A DNA stretch of 12,350 nucleotides from an uncultured Acetatifactor sp. (GTDB lineage Bacteria; Bacillota; Clostridia; Lachnospirales; Lachnospiraceae), in assembly GCA_910585015.1 (NCBI GenBank), contig CAJUCT010000077.1, positions 1-12,350 on the forward strand, given 5' to 3'. The notes beneath the pieces are model-generated. The model did not search any database. It worked only from the letters and a program-made list of their open reading frames with translations, and had not been told where the DNA came from. The position numbers were made by a program, and so were the translations under genes. Position 1 is the stretch's first letter. Every line of letters starts with the position of its first letter. Shown piece after piece: positions 1 to 6,935 of the stretch.

Positions 1-146
1 ATTTAGCGGAAAAATATTTTAGCACTTGCTGCCGCGTAAGCGGCTTGGTACAATTTATTCATAGGTAAATGACAGTGTTTCCGTAATAAGCGGCAGTGCC
101 ATCCAAAGCTAAGCAAAGACAGTAATATAGAAAGACAGTTTGAGAA

Positions 147-175
147 TTGAAAAATCCCATGTTTTCATGTATAAT
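147..175 (+). promoter_or_regulatory. Sigma-A promoter TTGAAA-N17-TATAAT
   Basis: A -35 box TTGAAA (147-152) and a perfect -10 TATAAT (170-175) are separated by exactly 17 bases. Transcription would start near 182. No protein gene follows before the hairpin at 344-386, so the promoter may drive an untranslated RNA of about 200 bases. Confidence 0.65.
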
Positions 176-272
176 TGGAAAAAGAAGTTAGACTGGAAAA
201 TCGAAATTTACAAGGAACGAAATGAAAGAAATATAGGAATTTAACTCTTCCAGTTTATCGCTATAGGTTATT

Positions 273-281
273 TGCTATAAT
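273..281 (+). promoter_or_regulatory. Extended -10 element
   Basis: TGCTATAAT matches the TGnTATAAT extended -10. There is no good -35 box at the usual distance. It may be an internal start for the RNA ending at 386. Confidence 0.3.
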
Positions 282-343
282 TTCCCATTTATCGGGCGGA
301 CAACATATCACCAAAAAGACAGACACATAATGCGCAGAGTCGG

Positions 344-386
344 CAGGCTTGTGGGCAATCACAGCCTGTTGGTTCTGTTCTTTTTT
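344..386 (+). terminator. Rho-independent terminator (probable)
   Basis: CAGGC (344-348) pairs with GCCTG (364-368) and TGTG (350-353) with CACA (360-363), with one bulged T and a 6-base loop. A T-rich tail follows and ends in TTTTTT. The T run is some 12 bases from the stem, so this is a less than ideal intrinsic terminator. Confidence 0.45.
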
Positions 387-660
387 CCAAAGTAAAACGT
401 ACATGATTTTTATTTGATATTAAATAGTGTCTGCTGATTAAGTTCAGAATTTGGGAAGAGGAGGGGGAGAAGAAGGTGGAAATGGGGGAGAGGATGTGGT
501 AGAATGGGAGAAGGGGGAGGAAAAATTAAAATCTGCATACGGGAAAAATGAGTTCTGCGACTACATTGGGTACTAATAGGCAAAAGTATTGAGTAATGGA
601 TTAATACAATAGAAAGCAGGATTTCTATTGTCATGAATTAAGGGATTTTGAGGTTTGGTG

Positions 661-706
661 GGGGTCATCATAGTGGGAGGTGGACCCCGCTTTTTCGTGT
701 TTTTGG
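661..706 (+). terminator. Weak hairpin with T-rich tail
   Basis: GGGGTC (661-666) pairs with GACCCC (683-688) over a 16-base loop. Two T5 runs follow (691-695 and 702-706). The stem is short and the loop large. It would insulate the kinase gene at 789 from upstream transcription. Confidence 0.3.
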
Positions 707-736
707 ATGCCGCTGATAGAGGGGGATTGGGCGGTT

Positions 737-765
737 TTGGATACATGGAATTTAGTTGGAATAAT
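737..765 (+). promoter_or_regulatory. Possible promoter of first kinase-regulator operon
   Basis: TTGGAT (737-742) and AATAAT (760-765) are 17 bases apart, just upstream of the GTGAGG ribosome site (778-783) of the kinase. The leader would be very short. No better candidate was seen in the 100 bases upstream of the gene. Confidence 0.35.
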
Positions 766-788
766 CAGAAAACAACAGTGAGGTTATT

Positions 789-2084
789 ATGATTTATATT
801 ATAGACAATATATCAAATTATTTCATTTATCTTTTTATAATTCATTTTGGATTCAGATTAAATCCAAGAAAAAACAAGTTTTTTCTTGGCGCATCGGTTT
901 TGACTATGTTGTCTGCAGGGGCTTATAATGTATATTTTGATACAAATTCTCCGATTATCTATATAGTATGGAGCGTACTTGCCATATGTTTATTTTTTGA
1001 AGATAGAATGTGGCATTTGTTTATACTGAGCGCAGCCCTTATGTATTTCACGGGAATCATTGATACGTTCAGTGTCATGTTGATACAGGTTGTTTTAATA
1101 GGCGGAGGAGTTGGCGGCACGGGTATAACATGGTGGATGGAACCTGCCTATCTGCTCTCATTTTTGGTGTATCTTCTTATATATTTGCGGCTTTTTAAGA
1201 AAAATGACATATATTTGAGTGATATAAAATTTAAGTATAAGTTTGCACTTTTAATACAGGCCAGTATTTTCCAGATGTTCTATGATTATGTTTTTTATTT
1301 CTTTGAAGAAAATCATGCAAGGTATGGCTTGGATGCCTATGCAGTATTTTTTATCAGCATAGCAGGGACACTCTATTCCATTTTTCTTACGCTTAATCTT
1401 GCCATCAAAAATATATTATCGGACAGGCAGAGCAGGGAATTGCAGTCTTTTATGTATATGCAAAAGCAGCAGTACGATTATCAGTTACAGCAGTCGGTAG
1501 CTGTACGGCGTTTTAAGCATGATTTGGTAAATCATATTGGTGTTGTTAGAGAGTTAATAAATGAAAAAAAGACAGATGAAGCCAAAGAGTACATAGATAC
1601 TATCTGGAATATTCAGGATGTGTTTGATTTAAAAATTCATACAGGAGATGGTTTTCTCGACATTATTGTTAATTATTATTCATATTTGGCGGTAAAGGAA
1701 AATATAGAGTTTGCTGTTTTGGGAAAGCTGACCGAAAAAATGCCTCTTGAGATGTTTGATATTACCACATTGATGGGAAATATATTGCAAAATGCTTTTG
1801 AAGCAGCGATAAAAGCAGATGTTCCCAGAATACGTGTTGAACTTGTAGAACATAAGGAAGAAATTTTTATTGTTGTTAGTAACAGTGTAGCCAAAACAAT
1901 CAATACAAAAACAAACTTTTTTATGACATTAAAAAAGGATAAGCAAAATCATGGTTTTGGCCTGAAAAATATTATTGCAACTGTTGAAAAGTATCACGGT
2001 GAATGTTATATGGAATCTATAGTGGAAAATAGAGAAGTGTTGTTTCAAATCAGTATTGCTATACCAAGGGAGAAAAAGGAATGA
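789..2084 (+). CDS. AgrC-like GHKL sensor histidine kinase
   Basis: A 431-residue membrane sensor kinase. About six hydrophobic segments fill residues 1-205 and would form the sensing domain; a Gln-rich linker (217-236) follows. The phosphoacceptor motif is FKHDLVNH, with His244 the likely phosphorylated residue. The GHKL ATP-binding domain has the N box GNILQNAFEA (330-339) and the glycine box NHGFGL (387-392). The N box has Gln334 where Asp is usual in this family. The start ATG follows GTGAGG by 5 bases. Its stop overlaps the regulator's start (ATGA), so the two are translationally coupled. No agrB or agrD-type peptide gene is seen nearby, so the ligand is unknown. The family assignment is firm; the signal is not known. 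Confidence 0.92.
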   Translation: MIYIIDNISNYFIYLFIIHFGFRLNPRKNKFFLGASVLTMLSAGAYNVYFDTNSPIIYIVWSVLAICLFFEDRMWHLFILSAALMYFTGIIDTFSVMLIQVVLIGGGVGGTGITWWMEPAYLLSFLVYLLIYLRLFKKNDIYLSDIKFKYKFALLIQASIFQMFYDYVFYFFEENHARYGLDAYAVFFISIAGTLYSIFLTLNLAIKNILSDRQSRELQSFMYMQKQQYDYQLQQSVAVRRFKHDLVNHIGVVRELINEKKTDEAKEYIDTIWNIQDVFDLKIHTGDGFLDIIVNYYSYLAVKENIEFAVLGKLTEKMPLEMFDITTLMGNILQNAFEAAIKADVPRIRVELVEHKEEIFIVVSNSVAKTINTKTNFFMTLKKDKQNHGFGLKNIIATVEKYHGECYMESIVENREVLFQISIAIPREKKE

Positions 2085-2785
2085 AAATAGGTATTGTAGA
2101 AGATGAAGCGGTGTGGAGAGATAAGATACAGACTATTATCGAAAAATATTGTAGAGATAAGAATATTTCATCAAAAATCAATTCATATAACAGTGGAAAA
2201 GATTTTATGAAAAATGCAGATGCAGATTTGTTGTTTTTGGATATTGAACTTGCAGAAGGGGAAGATGGTTTTGAAATAGCGGAACAGTTGATGAATCTTG
2301 GAAACAAATGTAAAGTTTGTTTTTTAACATCACACACAGAGTTAGCCAGAGTTGGTTATAGAGTGAATGCCTTCAGATATATTGATAAAAAGCATTTAGA
2401 GGAAATCAATGAAGCGATTGATTTTTTTCTTAAAACTAAAATTCAGGATCGGATTGTATTTTGTAATGGTACCACTGGGATACGCATAAAGATAAGCCTG
2501 AATGAACTTCTTCTTGTTGAGACAAATGGAAGAAAACTGAAATATCTCATGTTGGATGGCAGTGAACATTTATGTGAGGGGCAGATATCTGAAGCCGCAA
2601 GAAGCTTGTCTCAGTTTGGCTTTTTTCAGATACATCGGTCATATATTGTCAATTTAAAATATATTGAAAAGGTAAACAGTCATGAAGTTACGCTTTGCAA
2701 TGGATTAAAGGTAGTAATTGGAAGGATTCACAGTAAAGAGTTTAAGAAGGAGTTTTTTAAATGGAGAATGTGGTTTAATGATTGA
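2081..2785 (+). CDS. LytTR response regulator (AgrA-like)
   Basis: A 234-residue regulator. The receiver domain (1-about 120) shows the acidic pocket Glu7-Asp8-Glu9, the phosphorylation site Asp54 (LFLDIEL), Thr83 and the conserved Lys near 103. A LytTR DNA-binding domain (about 125-234) carries the typical IHRSYIVNLKYIEKV block near 182-196. LytTR proteins bind pairs of direct repeats about two helical turns apart upstream of promoters. Exactly such a pair lies at 2790-2823, between this gene and the lipoprotein gene that follows. The start ATG overlaps the kinase stop as ATGA, after a purine-rich AAAAAGGA. I infer that the kinase at 789 phosphorylates it and that its main local target is the lipoprotein gene. 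Confidence 0.92.
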   Translation: MKIGIVEDEAVWRDKIQTIIEKYCRDKNISSKINSYNSGKDFMKNADADLLFLDIELAEGEDGFEIAEQLMNLGNKCKVCFLTSHTELARVGYRVNAFRYIDKKHLEEINEAIDFFLKTKIQDRIVFCNGTTGIRIKISLNELLLVETNGRKLKYLMLDGSEHLCEGQISEAARSLSQFGFFQIHRSYIVNLKYIEKVNSHEVTLCNGLKVVIGRIHSKEFKKEFFKWRMWFND

Positions 2786-2789
2786 TTTT

Positions 2790-2823
2790 GTGTCGTTTAT
2801 GCAAAATATGTGTTGTTTATACA
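2790..2823 (+). promoter_or_regulatory. Tandem LytTR-type operator, 20-bp period
   Basis: GTGTCGTTTATGCA (2790-2803) and GTGTTGTTTATACA (2810-2823) agree at 12 of 14 positions with a 20-bp period. The core CGTTTAT/TGTTTAT is close to the GTTnRK core known for AgrA, ComE and VirR sites. The pair sits upstream of a poor -35, as expected for an activated promoter. Confidence 0.65.
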
Positions 2824-2830
2824 GGGAGTA

Positions 2831-2859
2831 TTTTATATTCCTTCTCACTGTGATATAAA
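2831..2859 (+). promoter_or_regulatory. Extended -10 promoter of lipoprotein gene
   Basis: TGATATAAA (2851-2859) is an extended -10. The -35 position (2831-2836, TTTTAT) is poor, consistent with activator dependence on the repeat pair directly upstream. Transcription would start near 2866, just before the AGGAGG ribosome site. Confidence 0.6.
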
Positions 2860-2894
2860 TAGGGTGTTAAACATAGTACAGGAGGATAGCAGAA

Positions 2895-4364
2895 GTGGTA
2901 CAAGGCATTTTACTTAAGGATTGGCATTTTAATGGAAAATCAGTAATGAAAAAAGCGGTAATGGCAATGATAATGGGAACTGTGCTGTTAACAGTTTCAT
3001 CGTGTGGGCAGGCAAAGAATACAGAAGACGCTCAAACGGATGTAATAAGCAGCACTGCGGAACCAGGCGGCAGCACTGGTGAAGTTCAGAAAACACAAAA
3101 CGACATCAATACCGGTTCAAATTTGGCAGAATTGGAAAACCTGACAGGAGAATATGAATATTTATCGGATTATGGAAATGGTAAGTTAATGATTCAAAAA
3201 TCATCCAATGGATATGATATTTCCGACTATGAATCGGAATTTTCCTATCGCTTTTTAGCTGATTCATCTAATATAGAAAATATAGAAAATAATCGGATAT
3301 ATGTAAAGTACCCCGAACAGGTATTTTCTGATGATACAGTTAACTTTAGCTATTATATTTTAGAATATAGTACAGATGAAATTAATGTGTATTACGGAGA
3401 AGCAGGGTTTGAAGAGACTCAATTTTTATATCATGCCACAAAGAAAATAGAGGTGAGGGCGGACGTATATGAGTATGAGTATGAGGGTGAGTATAATAGT
3501 TATGATATAAACGAGCCGGCGTTAGAAATAAAGAAAAATGATGATGAAACTTATCAGATTCAGATAGATTTATTCAGGCTTTGGGATTTTTATGATGGTG
3601 CGGGAAAAATTACGGAAGAAGGGTTGGAATTTACAGCAACAGGCCCTGGTGGAAATGAGGTGAGTGGAGTCATAAAATTGGAGGAGGATATGGCAGTAGT
3701 AACCATTTTTGGCCAGGAATGGCTTGATTTTGCAGGATTGAGTGAATATAAATTCTACAAAACCTCAGATGTTCCTAACATAGATGATTTTCTGGCAAAT
3801 CAGCAGGAAAGTAATATGCAGGATGCTGCGGATACAGGTTTGGAAGCAGCGGCAGATGAATTATTAGATTCCTTTATCAATGGATTGACAGACGCTGTTG
3901 ACTCTGAAGATTCGGCATCGACATTTTCTGTTAGCGATTTAAAGTTGGATTCTGAGGAATGGGATGCATATTCCATTGGAGAGAAAGTCGATCTTGACAA
4001 TGATGGAGAAAACGAACTGATTATTAACGGGCCTTATGGCGGGATATACCTTGATGCACGTGACGGCAAGGTATATGAATTTGCTGCAGGAGAAAGCGCT
4101 GTTCTGGTTCTTTCTTATACCTATTATAATGGAGCCGTATGGATCATGTACAGTAACAGTTCGAGTGCAGGATTTGAATTTTACCATATGGAAAAATTTG
4201 AAGGAGCTGATAACTTAACTGCAGAAATGAATTTCGGTGAGGAATTTGACCCAAACAATGCGGAAGCCGGAATAAAATATACATTGAATGGAACTGAAAT
4301 TTCATATGATGAATATGCAGAATTATGCAGCAAAATTTTCGCTGCTGAAGTAAGTACAGACTAA
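2895..4364 (+). CDS. Large secreted lipoprotein, unknown function
   Basis: A lipoprotein of 489 residues from GTG 2895, which sits 9 bases after AGGAGG, or 472 from ATG 2946. The shorter form begins with a textbook signal (MKKAVMAMIMGTVLLTVSSC, lipid-modified Cys20) but has only a weak ribosome site and overlaps a four-codon frame (ATG 2932) as TAATG. After the lipobox come a low-complexity linker, an acidic Tyr/Glu run (EYEYEYEGEY, coded by a 6-bp repeat near 3470-3493), and a C-terminal domain. That domain has a calcium-loop-like DLDNDGENEL (366-375, long numbering) as in FG-GAP and dockerin-type loops. It should be anchored on the outer face of the membrane. It is probably controlled by the kinase-regulator pair upstream through the repeats at 2790-2823. 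The lipoprotein call is sure; the function is unknown. Confidence 0.85.
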   Translation: MVQGILLKDWHFNGKSVMKKAVMAMIMGTVLLTVSSCGQAKNTEDAQTDVISSTAEPGGSTGEVQKTQNDINTGSNLAELENLTGEYEYLSDYGNGKLMIQKSSNGYDISDYESEFSYRFLADSSNIENIENNRIYVKYPEQVFSDDTVNFSYYILEYSTDEINVYYGEAGFEETQFLYHATKKIEVRADVYEYEYEGEYNSYDINEPALEIKKNDDETYQIQIDLFRLWDFYDGAGKITEEGLEFTATGPGGNEVSGVIKLEEDMAVVTIFGQEWLDFAGLSEYKFYKTSDVPNIDDFLANQQESNMQDAADTGLEAAADELLDSFINGLTDAVDSEDSASTFSVSDLKLDSEEWDAYSIGEKVDLDNDGENELIINGPYGGIYLDARDGKVYEFAAGESAVLVLSYTYYNGAVWIMYSNSSSAGFEFYHMEKFEGADNLTAEMNFGEEFDPNNAEAGIKYTLNGTEISYDEYAELCSKIFAAEVSTD

Positions 4365-4477
4365 AAGAAAAAATGAAAGTTTTGGTAAAAGGTGTATTAT
4401 TTGCATGCAATGCTGTTGAAATATGGGGGACATTGTCATACTTCATCAGAGTGTCTTAGTTTCCGGCAGATGCAGAC

Positions 4478-4514
4478 ACGGAATACCGAAAAATTCCGTA
4501 AACACGGCTTTTTT
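4478..4514 (+). terminator. Possible terminator after lipoprotein
   Basis: ACGGAAT (4478-4484) and ATTCCGT (4493-4499) form a perfect 7-bp stem with an 8-base loop. A T6 run lies at 4509-4514, nine bases past the stem. That distance makes the call weak. Confidence 0.35.
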
Positions 4515-4670
4515 GGCACTACATAGCTTTCAAAGCTGCATTATTTCCTTGTGCTTTTAGGATATAAAAAATGAAACGGATAAAACAGAAATAGCACAAA
4601 ACCATCAGGCGGGCATCCAAGAGTCAGAAGCGAGAAATAAAAAATTTAATAAAATTTCAAATCTACACAA

Positions 4671-4695
4671 TAGATTCAAATTGCCCTGTTATAAT
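4671..4695 (+). promoter_or_regulatory. Regulated promoter with TAGATTCAA box
   Basis: TAGATTCAAATT (4671-4682) lies ten bases (counted from the end of TAGATTCAA) upstream of a perfect -10 TATAAT (4690-4695). No -35 consensus is present. The same box at the same distance from a -10 occurs before the lipoprotein gene at 6936. OmpR-family activators commonly replace the -35 in this way. It is likely the autoregulatory promoter of the regulator gene at 4715. Confidence 0.55.
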
Positions 4696-4714
4696 TATGG
4701 TTAGGAGGTGCGCT

Positions 4715-5386
4715 ATGAGTAGAATCTTAGTTGTTGAGGACGATCTATCTATACAAGCATTACTGCATGATTTCATACAGGAAGCAGGGCATAGCGTTAT
4801 ACTGGCATCTGACGGAGTGGAGGCTCTTGCGAAATATTCCGAACAGGATTTTGATCTGGTACTGCTTGACATTATGCTTCCTAAAATTGATGGTTACGGT
4901 GTCTGTGAGGTTATCCGGCAGAAATCAGATGTGCCTATCATCATGCTCACGGCTTTGGATGGGGAAGAAAACCAGATAAGAGGATTGGACCTGCAGGCTG
5001 ATGATTATATTACGAAGCCTTTTTCCATGTCCGTCCTGCTTCGGAAAATCGCCGCCGTCCTGCGCCGTTCATCAAAGCTTAAGTGTATTCCGCAGACTAT
5101 GAGCTATAGGAATCTGAAACTGGACTTAGCCGGATACAAAGCCTATGTAGGGGGAGAAGGCATTGACCTTACTCCGCGTGAATTTGAAATACTGCGGGAA
5201 CTGTTGGTCAACAGGGGCAGGATTTTGACACGGCAGAACCTTTTGCAGAGAATCTGGAAATATGAGTTTTTCGGGGAAGAACGGATCATTGACACGCATA
5301 TCAAGAACCTGCGGAAGAAGCTCGGAACGGCTGACTATATAGAAACGATCAGAGGGGTGGGATATAGAATTGATAAAGATGATTAA
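4715..5386 (+). CDS. OmpR/VanR-like response regulator
   Basis: A 223-residue regulator. The receiver domain has Asp9-Asp10, the phosphorylation site Asp52 (LVLLDIMLP), Thr79 and Lys101 (ITKPF). A winged-helix OmpR-type DNA-binding domain follows (about 125-223), with LTPREFEIL and the closing ETIRGVGYRI. The stretch around residues 79-117 (ENQIRGLDLQADDYITKPF) resembles the VanR(B) type known from memory. ATG 4715 is preferred to the upstream GTG at 4697 because AGGAGG (4703-4708) lies six bases before it and the protein then starts MSRILVVEDD as in the family. The gene overlaps the kinase that follows. No vancomycin-resistance enzyme genes occur in the window, so no resistance role is implied. 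Confidence 0.92.
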   Translation: MSRILVVEDDLSIQALLHDFIQEAGHSVILASDGVEALAKYSEQDFDLVLLDIMLPKIDGYGVCEVIRQKSDVPIIMLTALDGEENQIRGLDLQADDYITKPFSMSVLLRKIAAVLRRSSKLKCIPQTMSYRNLKLDLAGYKAYVGGEGIDLTPREFEILRELLVNRGRILTRQNLLQRIWKYEFFGEERIIDTHIKNLRKKLGTADYIETIRGVGYRIDKDD

Positions 5387-6773
5387 GAGCCGATTGTCCG
5401 TTAAAGTTTTTCTGCTGACATTGTTGTTGATAGCGGTGTGCTGTTTTACAACATATAGTTTTATTTTACAGGCAGCACCCAAAAACTATCAGTATGACAT
5501 AGAAGATGTCGATTTGGAACTTAGCTTTTTGCCAAATGAATTATCGGGGGTTAAAAAGGAATATGCTTATCTTTGGCTTGAACCTACGTCTGAATGGATG
5601 GATGAAATATATGACAATGAATTTGAACTGCACTTTTTTCAAGCTGACGGGAAGGAAGTAAGTTTACATGATATTAACCAACTTGTCGGTGGGCAGATTA
5701 CGGATTTTGATAAAATTGAAAAAACAAAGACCTACACCGCTTCATTTATAGACTGCGATTCAATTTATACGTTATTGGTAACAAGGAATACTGCAAAACA
5801 TACCCAGACAGAAGAAGCTATACAAGGAACGCTCCCAGTGCTTTGCCTTGTCGTACTGTTGGGTTCTATCATTTCAGCCTTTTTCTATTCATGGTATATG
5901 ACTGCGCCTATTAAAAAAGTGAGCATACTTTCAAAGCAAATGGCAGGTATGGATTTCAGCGGATTTTGTTCTGCCGGGCGCACTGATGAAATAGGCGTGT
6001 TATCTGACAGCCTGAATACACTCTCCCGGAAATTGGTGGTGGCTCTTTCTGAATTGCAGGAAGCCAATCAAAAGTTACAAGCTGACATTGACATGGAAAG
6101 GCAGCTTGAGAAACAGCGGGTAGAATTTTTTGCCGCAGCCTCCCATGAATTAAAAACGCCTATTACCATTATCAAAGGACAGCTTCAAGGTATGCTCTAT
6201 CAAGTGGGACGCTATAAAGACCGGGAAACATATCTTGCACAGTCTTTGGAAATTACGGACACTTTGGGAAAAATGGTACAAGAGCTTTTAACAATATCCC
6301 GATTAGATACTCCGGGTTATACTTGCAAAAAAAGCAATCTTAATCTTAGCAATTTCATAATTGACCGCGTTACAGCGTTTGAAGATTTATTCATGCAAAA
6401 GGATTTGACGGTTGAACAATCCATATCCCCGGAGGTTTATATTTTAGGCGATATGCAGCTACTTCAAAAAGCATTGGATAATCTTTTAGGAAATGCGGCG
6501 GCGTATTCGGGAGCCGGAAATCAAGTATTGATAAAGTTATGGAAAGAAACTGAAACAACCACCCTTACGATTGAGAATACAGGCGCACATATCCCCGACG
6601 AAGCTATTTCCAAACTGTTTGAACCATTTTACAGGGTAGACCAGTCAAGAAACAGGCAGACAGGCGGTACAGGATTAGGATTGTATATTGTAAAAACGAT
6701 TCTTGATTTGCATGGTGCGAAAATTGAAATTGCTAATACTATTCAAGGTGTTATCGTTTCCGTACAGTTTTAG
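5379..6773 (+). CDS. Membrane sensor histidine kinase (VanS-like)
   Basis: A 464-residue HisKA-type kinase. One membrane segment (about 8-30), a roughly 120-residue extracellular sensor, and a second segment (about 151-171) are followed by a HAMP linker, a coiled stretch (about 222-246) and the HisKA motif FFAAASHELKTPI with His256. The ATP-binding domain shows the N box LDNLLGNAAAY (366-376, Asn368 and Asn372) and GGTGLGLYIV (429-438). ATG 5379 overlaps the regulator's last codons. TTG 5370, in frame and better placed behind AGGGGTGGG, is an alternative start. The catalytic half resembles VanS(B)-type kinases; the sensor region is not one I recognise. It should phosphorylate the regulator at 4715. 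A strong terminator follows the gene. Confidence 0.9.
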   Translation: MIKSRLSVKVFLLTLLLIAVCCFTTYSFILQAAPKNYQYDIEDVDLELSFLPNELSGVKKEYAYLWLEPTSEWMDEIYDNEFELHFFQADGKEVSLHDINQLVGGQITDFDKIEKTKTYTASFIDCDSIYTLLVTRNTAKHTQTEEAIQGTLPVLCLVVLLGSIISAFFYSWYMTAPIKKVSILSKQMAGMDFSGFCSAGRTDEIGVLSDSLNTLSRKLVVALSELQEANQKLQADIDMERQLEKQRVEFFAAASHELKTPITIIKGQLQGMLYQVGRYKDRETYLAQSLEITDTLGKMVQELLTISRLDTPGYTCKKSNLNLSNFIIDRVTAFEDLFMQKDLTVEQSISPEVYILGDMQLLQKALDNLLGNAAAYSGAGNQVLIKLWKETETTTLTIENTGAHIPDEAISKLFEPFYRVDQSRNRQTGGTGLGLYIVKTILDLHGAKIEIANTIQGVIVSVQF

Positions 6774-6784
6774 CACTTATATTT

Positions 6785-6817
6785 CAAAGGCGGCGAGCAG
6801 TTTGCTTGCCGCTTTTT
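6785..6817 (+). terminator. Rho-independent terminator
   Basis: GCGGCGAGC (6790-6798) pairs with GCTTGCCGC (6804-6812), nine pairs with one G-U, over a 5-base loop, followed by TTTTT (6813-6817). It ends the regulator-kinase transcript, so the lipoprotein gene downstream needs its own promoter. Confidence 0.85.
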
Positions 6818-6838
6818 CTATCTCCACATAAAAAACAT

Positions 6839-6876
6839 ATTCAATTCAAAGTAGATTCAAGTTAGGACGGTATTCT
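6839..6876 (+). promoter_or_regulatory. Regulated promoter with ATTCAA repeats
   Basis: ATTCAA occurs at 6839, 6844 and 6855; the last two are 11 bp apart, one helical turn, as in OmpR-type tandem sites. The final copy is part of TAGATTCAAGTT (6852-6863), matching the box at 4671 at 11 of 12 positions. Both boxes lie 10 bases from a -10, here TATTCT (6871-6876). This points to shared control by the regulator at 4715. Confidence 0.55.
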
Positions 6877-6935
6877 TTAACTGTACCCGAAAAGGGTAAC
6901 AAAAAAACCGTTGTTCACAGAAAGGAGATTCTACT

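Larger units (their letters stand above)
182..386 (+). ncRNA. Candidate small RNA between promoter and hairpin
   Basis: This span is bounded by a consensus promoter and a terminator-like hairpin and holds no credible protein gene. A 7-bp inverted repeat (ACTGGAA 192-198 with TTCCAGT 248-254) could close a first domain. A second, extended -10 (TGCTATAAT, 273-281) could start a shorter product of about 100 bases. I do not recognise an RNA family: it lacks the signal-recognition-particle and RNase P hallmarks I know. A decayed coding fragment remains a possible alternative. Confidence 0.3.
1..788. other. Gene-poor 5' region
   Basis: No reading frame here has both a plausible ribosome site and recognisable protein character. 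The segment holds a 5-bp hairpin with a GTAA loop (31-44), a consensus promoter at 147-175, a 7-bp inverted repeat (192-198 with 248-254), an extended -10 (273-281), a terminator-like hairpin (344-386), a purine tract (453-525) and a weak hairpin with T runs (661-706). A four-codon frame (MKEI) at 223 follows an AAGGAA and stops at once; it could be the start of a dead gene. The 74-residue minus-strand frame at 410-634 is the low-complexity complement of the purine tract and is not believed. Confidence 0.6.
4365..4714. other. 350-bp intergenic region
   Basis: No convincing gene. A 28-codon frame at 4373-4459 (MKVLVKGV...) has only an A-rich leader and is not called. A hairpin lies at 4478-4499, a small palindrome AGCTTTCAAAGCT at about 4525-4537, then an AT-rich stretch leading to the regulated promoter at 4671-4695. 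Confidence 0.6.

Noticed and set aside
17..27. TTTTAGCACTT, also present at 6768-6778 over the kinase stop codon
   Set aside because: An 11-base match with no similarity beyond it and no shared context; probably chance.
295..405. Possible decayed coding sequence (frames reading HLSGGQHITKKTDT or DNISPKRQTHNAQS)
   Set aside because: Short, interrupted by stops, and not assignable to any family I know.
410..634. 74-residue minus-strand frame
   Set aside because: Low-complexity Pro/Leu/His translation of the purine tract, with no ribosome site.
734..757. GTT cores 21 bp apart upstream of the first kinase as a LytTR site
   Set aside because: Flanking bases do not match each other or the 2790 repeats; chance is likely.
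4373..4459. 28-codon frame MKVLVKGV... just after the first lipoprotein, considered as a signal peptide precursor
   Set aside because: Only an A-rich leader, no clear ribosome site, and no partner protease.
4519..4620. Minus-strand 33-codon hydrophobic frame from TTG 4620
   Set aside because: No ribosome site, starts on TTG right after a stop, and overlaps palindromic noncoding sequence.
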